Positions 1 to 5,614 of a stretch of 5,673 nt of DNA are shown piece by piece. Positions within the stretch are counted from its first letter, which is position 1. Each line of letters begins with the position of its first letter. This DNA comes from Bacteroidales bacterium (lineage in GTDB: Bacteria; Bacteroidota; Bacteroidia; Bacteroidales; UBA932): NCBI GenBank assembly GCA_017615135.1, contig JAGAAU010000193.1, positions 1 through 5,673 of the forward strand, given 5' to 3'. A program made the position numbers and the translations under genes. The notes under the pieces are model-generated. The model was not told the origin of the DNA. It saw only the letters and a list, made by a program, of their open reading frames with translations, and did not search any database.

Positions 1-177
1 GTCTCCTCTTCAGTGGCTCCCCAGAATCTGTGTACTGCCTATATACTTAAGAACGGTGGCGGCCGGGCCGGGCTCAAACTCATGCTTGATACCCTGAACG
101 GCCCCTCGGATGTAAATGAATCAATGGCAGGTTTCCTTCTGGAACAGGCGCAGGAACTACCGTTCATGAACCAGTAA
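1..177 (+). CDS. C-terminal end of an unrecognised protein (5' truncated by window edge)
   Basis: Reading frame 1 is open from the first base to a TAA at 175-177, giving 58 residues that end in PFMNQ. Codon choice (mixed G/C-rich third positions, no rare-looking runs) resembles that of the genes downstream, and the stop lies only 3 bases before the next start, so this reads as the tail of a real upstream gene rather than a chance frame. The visible part has a Gly-rich stretch (KNGGGRAG) followed by a probable helix and an acidic/Gln-rich end. I do not recognise the family, and there is no membrane segment or catalytic motif in this piece. It is probably the preceding gene of the same operon. 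The start lies outside the window. Confidence 0.6.
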   Translation, partial: VSSSVAPQNLCTAYILKNGGGRAGLKLMLDTLNGPSDVNESMAGFLLEQAQELPFMNQ

Positions 178-180
178 ACT

Positions 181-756
181 ATGGCAAATAATCCTCTCGA
201 TACCTCTCTTCTGGACCGTGCAATAATCTTTGCAGTCAAAGCCCATGGCGGCACCGAACGCCGGGGAAAGGGTTATCCTTACATAGTTCACCCCATGGAG
301 GCGGTGGAAATTGTGGCTACAATGACTTCCGATCAGGAACTGCTTGCCGCCGCGGCCCTTCACGATACTGTTGAAGATACAGATGTGACGGTTGAACAGA
401 TTCGCGCAGAGTTTGGAGACCGTGTGGCGGAGCTTGTCGCAGCCGAGACGGATCAGATTTCCGACCGGTCTTCTGAGGAGAAGACGTGGCATGCCCGCAA
501 GAAGGCCGCAATAGATCGTCTGTCCAGAGCCAGTCTTGATGCCAAGACCGTAGCCCTGGGAGACAAGCTGTCCAATATGAGGGCCATTGCCCGCGACTAT
601 GCTGTTAAGGGCGATGACTTGTGGAATATTTTTCACGCAAAAGACCGAAAAGACCATGAGTGGCATTACAGGGGGCTTGCAGATGCACTCAGGGAGCTCG
701 AGGGAACTTTTGCTTTTCAGGAATTTGAACGACTTATCAATCAAGTGTTTGCATAA
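181..756 (+). CDS. Stand-alone HD-domain alarmone hydrolase (SpoT/MESH1-like, (p)ppGpp 3'-pyrophosphohydrolase family)
   Basis: A 191-residue cytosolic protein predicted to remove the 3'-pyrophosphate from (p)ppGpp in a Mn-dependent reaction. The HD signature is complete: YIVHP with H37, ALHDTVEDT with H61, D62, E65 and D66, and LGDKLSNM with D128 and N132. These align at a constant offset of 16 with the known hydrolase residues of Streptococcus Rel (H53, H77, D78, E81, D82, D144, N148). R28 matches its nucleotide-contacting R44; the following Lys is shifted (RGK here). The protein ends soon after the HD fold, with no synthetase, TGS or ACT region, so it is a small hydrolase, not a bifunctional Rel. 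Such proteins are often mislabelled GTP pyrophosphokinase. The ATG at 181 follows the previous stop by 3 bases, and the stop overlaps the next start (TAATG). The family call is firm; ppGpp as the true substrate is inferred, since related HD enzymes also act on other nucleotides. Confidence 0.88.
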   Translation: MANNPLDTSLLDRAIIFAVKAHGGTERRGKGYPYIVHPMEAVEIVATMTSDQELLAAAALHDTVEDTDVTVEQIRAEFGDRVAELVAAETDQISDRSSEEKTWHARKKAAIDRLSRASLDAKTVALGDKLSNMRAIARDYAVKGDDLWNIFHAKDRKDHEWHYRGLADALRELEGTFAFQEFERLINQVFA

Positions 757-1589
757 TGGAAGCCATTAAAATCTCTTTGGACGATTATGTCCTTTCCGGT
801 GGTGGATACAACGGGGAAAGCTATAACCTCAAGAGCGATCCTTCCGTAATGCTTAAATTGTATTTCCCGGGGAAGATTCAGCAGCCTCTGGATGAAATGA
901 TGCTCGCCCGCAAGGTGTACGACATGGGTATCCCCACGCCTGAGCCGGGGGAGTATGTGGTTACGGAAGACGGCCGTTACGGCATTCGTTTCCGCCGCAT
1001 TCTTGGAAAGAAATCTTATTCCAGGGCAACCGGAGACGATCCTGAGAATGTTGCCCGTTATGCCGCCGAATTTGCCGGAATGTGCAAAGACCTTCACTCT
1101 ACCCATGTAGACACTTCCCAGTTTGAAAACGCAAAAGACAGGTACTATCGCATGCTGGCAGACAATCCGTTTTTTACGGTAGGGGAAAAAGATAAACTCG
1201 GCAAGTTCATAGCCGATACTCCGGATGAAGATACCGCCATCCACGGAGATCTCCAGTACAGCAACGCCATCTTTGTGGGCGATAAAAGATACTTTATCGA
1301 CCTTGGCGACTTCTGCTATGGGAATCATCTCTTCGATATAGGTCAGGTTTATCTATGCTGCTATCTCAGTGGCGAAGATTTTATCGAGGAGACCTTCCAT
1401 ATGCCCAAGCCTGTGGCTATGAAGTTCTGGGACTGCTTTGCCCCCGTTTACTTCGGAGATGGAATCCCGCTTAAGGAGATTGAAGAACTGGTGCGCCCTT
1501 ATGCCGGACTTAAAACTCTGATGATTGAACGTGATACCAGTTGTCCTATGCCTGAATTCCGTGCGGCGCTTACGTCTATACTTCAATAG
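756..1589 (+). CDS. Aminoglycoside-phosphotransferase-fold small-molecule kinase (TIGR02172-like)
   Basis: A 277-residue cytosolic kinase-like protein. The N-lobe has a Gly-rich loop (SGGGYNGES, about 14-22) and a strand with the probable ATP-binding lysine K34 (VMLKLY); E47 is a possible helix partner. The catalytic loop is AIHGDLQYSN, with D165 as presumed base and N170 as metal ligand. IDLGD (D182) takes the place of the DFG motif. This is the pattern of the APH/choline-kinase superfamily, and the overall sequence resembles the TIGR02172 group first noted as a paralogous family in Fibrobacter. The substrate is unknown, and resistance to aminoglycosides should not be assumed from the fold. 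The start ATG shares a base with the previous stop (TAATG at 754-758), so translation is probably coupled to the alarmone hydrolase and the two may act together. The length is normal for a single-domain APH and all key residues are present. Confidence 0.82.
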   Translation: MEAIKISLDDYVLSGGGYNGESYNLKSDPSVMLKLYFPGKIQQPLDEMMLARKVYDMGIPTPEPGEYVVTEDGRYGIRFRRILGKKSYSRATGDDPENVARYAAEFAGMCKDLHSTHVDTSQFENAKDRYYRMLADNPFFTVGEKDKLGKFIADTPDEDTAIHGDLQYSNAIFVGDKRYFIDLGDFCYGNHLFDIGQVYLCCYLSGEDFIEETFHMPKPVAMKFWDCFAPVYFGDGIPLKEIEELVRPYAGLKTLMIERDTSCPMPEFRAALTSILQ

Positions 1590-1596
1590 TTCAGTA

Positions 1597-2535
1597 ATGA
1601 GAAAACTGCTTCTGTGTGTTCTCCTTTGCATTGCAGTCCTGCCTTTGCCGGCGCAGGAACGCTTTGTGTTTACCCCTCAGTGGACGGCTCAGGCACAGTT
1701 CGCCGGATACTATGTGGCAAAGGATAAGGGTTTTTACAAAGATGCCGGCCTGGACGTAGACATCGTCCATTCTTCGATAACGCAGCCTTCCATGAGCCGT
1801 ATCCGCCGGAATGAAAGTCAGGCTACGACTCTCCAGCTTTGTCAGGCTATGGAAATTATCGACGAAGGAATTCCTCTGGTAAATATCCTTCAGACCTCGA
1901 TGAACAACGCTATGGTAATTGTGTCGCGCCGGGGTGAAGACCCGCTGAAGCAGAAGGGCGCCAGAGTCGGTATATGGAGTGTAGGGTTCGGGCAGCTCGC
2001 AATCTGTATGAGCCTTAAGGATGGCTTGGATTACCAGTGGATTCGCTTTGCCACCAATGTCAACCTTTTCATCAAAGGTGCGATAGATGCTACTCTTGCG
2101 ATGAGCTATAATGAATATTATCAGCTGTTGCAGGCCGGTTATGAACTTACCGATGCAAATGTATACCGTTTCTGCGACCATGGATACAATGTCCAGGAAG
2201 ACGGAGTTTATATGACCAGGGCTTATTACGCCGCCCACAAAGAACAGGCCCGTAAATTTGCCGAGGCCAGCAGGCATGGATGGGAATGGGCTGCGGAGCA
2301 TCAGGAAGAGACTCTGGACATAGTGATGAAGTATGTGAAGGAGAACCATATAGCCACCAACAGGACTATGCAGCGTCTGATGCTTCAGGAGGTTATACGT
2401 CTTCAGCATGACCGTGAATCCGGCCAGCGGGAATTCCGCCTGCGTCCGGATATGGTCAAACTTGCCGGAGAGCTTATGAAAGAGTTCGGCATGCTGAGCA
2501 GAGTAATTTCTTATAACGAATTGACGGAGGATTAA
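1597..2535 (+). CDS. Exported NMT1/THI5-like solute-binding protein
   Basis: A 312-residue periplasmic binding protein. Residues 1-19 form a Sec signal peptide (MRK, then a Leu/Cys/Val core) with likely cleavage at LPA|QE. No cysteine sits in a valid lipobox, so it is probably soluble rather than a lipoprotein. The mature start shows the family hallmark: FTPQWTAQAQFAGYYVAKDK followed by GFYKDAGLDV (about 26-54). Later come a GARVGIW strand (121-127) and a SYNEYYQL hinge region (170-177), both typical of this type II binding fold. Relatives bind pyrimidine (HMP) precursors, sulfonates, nitrate and similar small molecules; the ligand here cannot be told. An in-frame ATG at 1525 lies inside the kinase gene and would bury the signal peptide, so 1597 is preferred. 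No permease or ATPase gene is adjacent. Instead a membrane sensor follows after 3 bases, which suggests a role in sensing rather than uptake. Confidence 0.85.
   Translation: MRKLLLCVLLCIAVLPLPAQERFVFTPQWTAQAQFAGYYVAKDKGFYKDAGLDVDIVHSSITQPSMSRIRRNESQATTLQLCQAMEIIDEGIPLVNILQTSMNNAMVIVSRRGEDPLKQKGARVGIWSVGFGQLAICMSLKDGLDYQWIRFATNVNLFIKGAIDATLAMSYNEYYQLLQAGYELTDANVYRFCDHGYNVQEDGVYMTRAYYAAHKEQARKFAEASRHGWEWAAEHQEETLDIVMKYVKENHIATNRTMQRLMLQEVIRLQHDRESGQREFRLRPDMVKLAGELMKEFGMLSRVISYNELTED
2526..2530 (+). promoter_or_regulatory. Shine-Dalgarno-like GGAGG before the sensor gene
   Basis: GGAGG lies 8 bases before the ATG at 2539, inside the last codons of the solute-binding protein gene. It is the only well-placed Shine-Dalgarno-like site in the window. 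It supports the 2539 start, but Bacteroidota usually do not depend on such sites, and the bases also encode Thr-Glu-Asp, so it may be chance. Confidence 0.35.
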
Positions 2536-2538
2536 GTT

Positions 2539-4899
2539 ATGCTCAGCCCTGTTAAATATATCCGTCAGTCGCTTTCCAGAAAGTTGAGTCTCTGGATAGT
2601 GCTCTTTGCTGCAATCATTTTCAATATCGCCCTGGGAATAATGTTTACGCGCTCGCTGGACGAGATTCACAAGGAGGCCGTGAACCGCGCCACCCAGATT
2701 CTCGACAATACCACCCTGCGGGTTAATTCCATACTGGAACGTGTAGAAACTGCCACTGACAATACAGACTGGCTTGTGGTGAGGCATCTGGACGCTCCTG
2801 ATTCCATGTTCGTATATTCCCGGCGCATGCTCATAAACAATCCCGAGCTGAACGGGTGCTCCATTGCGTTCGAACCTTATTACTTCAAGGACAGGGGCAG
2901 GTATTTCTCTGCCTATTCCTACAACGACAACGGGAATATCCTGACCACGCAGGAAGGTAACCTCCACTATGAGTATTTCTATATGGACTGGTACCTGATG
3001 CCTAAACTCCTGGACAGTTCCGGTTGGACGGAACCATTCTTCGACTACAATCCCGACAGTATATACTCGAAGGATATGATAGCCTCCTACTTCAAGCCAA
3101 TCAAGGATGAAAATGGAGAATATATCGGCACCTTCGCTGTAGATATTTCCCTGGAATGGTTGTCCAGGACCATCTCGGCAGTCAAGCCATATCCTCACTC
3201 CTACAGCATGATGATTGGCCAGGGAGGTACTTTTTTCGTACACCCGGACAGTACAAAACTCTTCTATAAGACCATATTTACCGACACCTTCGATAATCCA
3301 GATCCGGACATTACCGAACTTGGCCATGCGATGCTCCGTGGAGAGGAAGGGATGCGTCAGTTGCGTATGGAGGGAAAGGACAGCTATGTGTTCTATAAAC
3401 CGCTTGGCGTTACCGGATGGAGCGTAGCCATTGTGTGTCCGGAAAGTGATATTTTCGGCGGATATAAGATGCTTCAGCGCATTGTGGTTTTCATAGTGTT
3501 GATTGGCCTTTTGTTGATGCTGCTAGTTTTCAGCCGTATCGTGTCAAGGGAGCTGATGCCTCTGACTCAACTTGCAGACCAGACCGGCGTTATTGCCACA
3601 GGTCACTTCGACCAGAAGATAGCCATTGATGGCCGGGACGATGAAATCGGCCGTCTGAGCCAGTCGTTCGGCAATATGCAGCAGTCGCTCATGAAATATA
3701 TTGACGAACTCAAACAGACTACAGCTTCCAAGGCTTCGATTGAAAGCGAGCTGAAGGTGGCAAGTGACATCCAGCTCAGTATGCTGCCGCAGTTGTTCCC
3801 GCCGTTCCCTGAGCGGAAGGATATAGACCTGTATGCCAAGATGATTCCTGCAAAGGAAGTGGGCGGCGACCTTTTTGACTTTTTCCTGCGAGACGAAAAA
3901 CTGTTCTTCTGCGTTGGGGACGTAAGCGGAAAGGGCGCTCCTGCCGCAATGCTTATGGCGGTTACACATTCCCTTTTCAGGGCTACGTCTGCCAGGGAAA
4001 GCGATCCCTCAGTTATCATGCGCACGATTAACGAAACGGTTTGCCTTGACAACCGGGCAAATATGTTTGTTACTCTCTTCCTGGGGGTGCTTGACCTTCC
4101 TACAGGGCGTCTGCGTTATTGCAACGCCGGTCACGACTATCCATTTGCAATTCTGAATCAGCCTTCTGCCATAGACTGTCTTCCTAATCTGCCGGTGGGT
4201 ATAATTCCTGATATGAAATATGCCAAGCAGGAGTTTATGCTGGCTCCCGGAACTACTCTTTTCCTTTACACCGACGGCCTTACTGAGGCTATGAACGCCA
4301 CTCAGGAGCAGTTCGGAATTCAGCGTGTCGAAGAAATTCTGGTAAGCTGTGGAGAAAAGAAAATGAGTCCCAGACAGATACTGGAGTCTGTCCTTGTGGG
4401 TGTGCATTCATTCGTTCAGGAGGCCGACCAGAGTGACGACCTTACCATGCTTGCACTTCACTACACACCAGGTGAGTTTGCTACGATTCTGAACGAAAAG
4501 ATAACGCTTAACTGCGATCTTAGCCGTATTCCTGAATTGAACGACTTCATGATCTCTATAGCTGAGAGGCTGGTTATGGACGAGACCGTAACTTCTCAGG
4601 TAAGGCTGGCGTTGGAAGAGGCCGTAGTGAACGTGATGAACTATGCCTATCCTGAGGGCAGGAAGCAGTTCGTAACTGTCAAGGCTATGTCTGACGGGCA
4701 CGAGCTGAGATTGGTTGTGATAGACGCAGGCATTCCCTTCGATCCCACCAGCAAGGAGAAGGCGGACACAACACTGTCTGTCGAAGACAGGCCGATTGGT
4801 GGTCTGGGCATCTACCTCATACGCGAACTGATGGATTCCATCAACTATGAACGCGTTGATGAAAGAAACATTCTTACGATGATTAAAAATATTAAATAG
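2539..4899 (+). CDS. Membrane sensor: dCache-HAMP-SpoIIE/PP2C phosphatase fused to RsbW-like HATPase kinase
   Basis: A 786-residue inner-membrane signalling protein. A transmembrane helix at about 16-36 is followed by a periplasmic dCache-like sensor (about 40-305; WY at 151-152, W163, FAVDISLEWL at 199-208). A second helix (about 313-333) leads to a HAMP domain (about 334-390, with PLTQLA and DEIGRL) and a short coiled coil ending in the RsbU-type IQLSMLPQ. The PP2C/SpoIIE phosphatase spans about 425-642 with its acidic metal ligands present: GGDLFD (D444, D447), GDVSGKG (D461), YTDGLTEA (D579) and QSDDLTML (D633, D634). The C-terminal HATPase_c_2 domain (about 655-786) has an N box with E694 and N698, matching E46 and N50 of SpoIIAB, a G1 box DAGIPFDP (D729) and a G2 box GGLGIYLIR (754-762). 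The chain should therefore both dephosphorylate and phosphorylate a STAS partner, presumably the one encoded one base downstream. This fusion is known in Bacteroidota and some other phyla. Domain calls are firm; kinase activity is inferred from intact motifs. Confidence 0.93.
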   Translation: MLSPVKYIRQSLSRKLSLWIVLFAAIIFNIALGIMFTRSLDEIHKEAVNRATQILDNTTLRVNSILERVETATDNTDWLVVRHLDAPDSMFVYSRRMLINNPELNGCSIAFEPYYFKDRGRYFSAYSYNDNGNILTTQEGNLHYEYFYMDWYLMPKLLDSSGWTEPFFDYNPDSIYSKDMIASYFKPIKDENGEYIGTFAVDISLEWLSRTISAVKPYPHSYSMMIGQGGTFFVHPDSTKLFYKTIFTDTFDNPDPDITELGHAMLRGEEGMRQLRMEGKDSYVFYKPLGVTGWSVAIVCPESDIFGGYKMLQRIVVFIVLIGLLLMLLVFSRIVSRELMPLTQLADQTGVIATGHFDQKIAIDGRDDEIGRLSQSFGNMQQSLMKYIDELKQTTASKASIESELKVASDIQLSMLPQLFPPFPERKDIDLYAKMIPAKEVGGDLFDFFLRDEKLFFCVGDVSGKGAPAAMLMAVTHSLFRATSARESDPSVIMRTINETVCLDNRANMFVTLFLGVLDLPTGRLRYCNAGHDYPFAILNQPSAIDCLPNLPVGIIPDMKYAKQEFMLAPGTTLFLYTDGLTEAMNATQEQFGIQRVEEILVSCGEKKMSPRQILESVLVGVHSFVQEADQSDDLTMLALHYTPGEFATILNEKITLNCDLSRIPELNDFMISIAERLVMDETVTSQVRLALEEAVVNVMNYAYPEGRKQFVTVKAMSDGHELRLVVIDAGIPFDPTSKEKADTTLSVEDRPIGGLGIYLIRELMDSINYERVDERNILTMIKNIK

Positions 4900-4900
4900 T

Positions 4901-5200
4901 ATGGAAGTTATTGTTACAAAAGACAGTCAGCAGACTACCGCATCCCTTGTTGGAAGTCTCGACACCCTCGCGGCGCAGCAGATTGCGCCGCAGATGAATG
5001 AATTGAAAGATTTCGAAGGTACCCTGGTGCTTGATTGTGAAAAACTAAGCTACATTTCCAGCTCAGGCCTCAGGCTCTTTCTGATGCTGCGTAAAGCCGC
5101 CGCTGAAAGAGGCGGCAAAATCATTGTCCGGAACATCTCTAACGAAATCCGCAGCGTCTTTATGATGACCGGCTTCCTGAATCTGTTCGATATTCAGTAA
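4901..5200 (+). CDS. STAS-domain anti-sigma-factor antagonist (RsbV/SpoIIAA-like)
   Basis: A 99-residue single-domain cytosolic STAS protein, the usual length of RsbV and SpoIIAA. Recognisable blocks are GSLDTLAA (18-25), the strand TLVLDCEKLSYI (41-52), the switch segment SSSGLRL (53-59) and the C-terminal RSVFMMTGFLNLFDI (84-98), which parallels the LFDITGL region of RsbV. Aligned with RsbV (D55-S56) and SpoIIAA (D57-S58), the phosphorylatable serine should be S54, and the usual Asp before it is replaced by S53. The gene starts one base after the sensor's stop with an A/T-rich leader and no Shine-Dalgarno, so translation is probably coupled. It is the expected substrate of the kinase and phosphatase domains of that sensor. 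In its unphosphorylated form it would bind a partner protein, which is not identifiable here. Confidence 0.92.
   Translation: MEVIVTKDSQQTTASLVGSLDTLAAQQIAPQMNELKDFEGTLVLDCEKLSYISSSGLRLFLMLRKAAAERGGKIIVRNISNEIRSVFMMTGFLNLFDIQ
4970..4991 (+). repeat. Perfect 8-bp GC-rich inverted repeat (possible mRNA hairpin) inside the STAS gene
   Basis: GCGGCGCA at 4970-4977 and TGCGCCGC at 4984-4991 are exact reverse complements around a 6-base loop, about 70 bases into the STAS gene. There is no following T-run, so it is not an intrinsic terminator. It encodes the Ala-Ala-Gln-Gln-Ile-Ala-Pro stretch and may simply reflect codon choice. Confidence 0.4.
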
Positions 5201-5227
5201 TCAGGCGGGGGAGTCCTCGATATTATT

Positions 5228-5590
5228 ATGGAGGATTACATCATCAGAGAAATTGACCGCCTGGGTGAAATGCTGTTGCTGATTGCCCGCAGGCTGGGAC
5301 TGCTGGACGGCAATACGCCAGACTACAGCTTGACGGATGTCAAGGAAGAGTTCAGCAAAGCCGGCTGCGCGATTGATCTGGACATGCTTTTGCAGCAGGA
5401 AAACCCTGTATGGTATCTTGTGGATCAAGAGAAACTGTCCGACTACGGACTGGAGACAATGATAGACATCATCTTTCATTCAGATCTGGACGAGGACAGG
5501 AAGCAGGCCCTGCTCAGCGATGCGCTTGCGTACCTGGACGGAAAAGGGTATTTCTCATTCCGGCTTCATTCTGTTCGCTCTTCTTCGTGA
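5228..5590 (+). CDS. Conserved-looking acidic small protein of unknown function
   Basis: A 120-residue, probably cytosolic protein with no signal peptide or clear transmembrane span. It appears mostly helical: an amphipathic first helix (MEDYIIREIDRLGEMLLLIARR, about 1-22), a short loop with GNTPDYS (28-34), a helix with VKEEFSKAG (38-46), then acidic segments with IDLDMLL and FHSDLDEDRKQALL, and the end GYFSFRLHSVRSSS. I do not recognise a named family. The regular helix pattern and codon use like its neighbours argue that it is real. It follows the STAS gene by 27 bases, the largest gap in the run. GGGGGAG at 5207-5213 is 14 bases from the ATG, too far for an ordinary Shine-Dalgarno, but the last bases before the ATG are A/T-rich as is usual in Bacteroidota. 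It could be the binding partner or output of the switch, or an unrelated housekeeping protein; position alone cannot decide. Confidence 0.72.
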   Translation: MEDYIIREIDRLGEMLLLIARRLGLLDGNTPDYSLTDVKEEFSKAGCAIDLDMLLQQENPVWYLVDQEKLSDYGLETMIDIIFHSDLDEDRKQALLSDALAYLDGKGYFSFRLHSVRSSS

Positions 5591-5602
5591 AGACCCGGCG
5601 TC

Positions 5603-5614
5603 AAATCTAGATTT
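5603..5614. repeat. 12-bp perfect palindrome after the last plus-strand gene
   Basis: AAATCTAGATTT reads the same on both strands and lies 13 bases after the stop at 5588-5590. It contains the possible stop codon of a convergent minus-strand gene. With no loop and few G/C pairs it is a poor hairpin, so a terminator role is doubtful; a protein-binding site or chance is equally possible. Confidence 0.3.

Noticed and set aside
157..1328. Two 195-residue minus-strand open frames (157-744 and 741-1328)
   Set aside because: Both are antisense to the HD hydrolase and kinase genes, whose catalytic motifs are intact, and their translations show no motif.
756..1589. Antibiotic resistance gene (aminoglycoside kinase)
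   Set aside because: The fold and catalytic loop are shared by many metabolic kinases, and the operon context gives no sign of a resistance or mobile element.
1525..1596. Upstream ATG extending the binding protein by 24 residues
   Set aside because: It lies inside the kinase gene and would place a non-signal stretch before the obvious signal peptide that begins at 1597.
1591..3327. A 578-residue open frame on the minus strand across the binding protein and sensor genes
   Set aside because: It is antisense to two genes with clear domains and spans their junction. Its translation is rich in His, Val and Ile with no recognisable domain, and it probably results from codon bias on the coding strand.
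5096..5116. GCCGCC/GGCGGC hairpin as a terminator
   Set aside because: It is in the middle of the STAS gene, has a 9-base loop and only four A's after it on the plus strand, with no T-run.
5410..5610. A 66-residue plus-strand open frame overlapping the last gene
   Set aside because: It is a frame-shifted shadow of 5228-5590 with Arg-rich, low-quality translation.
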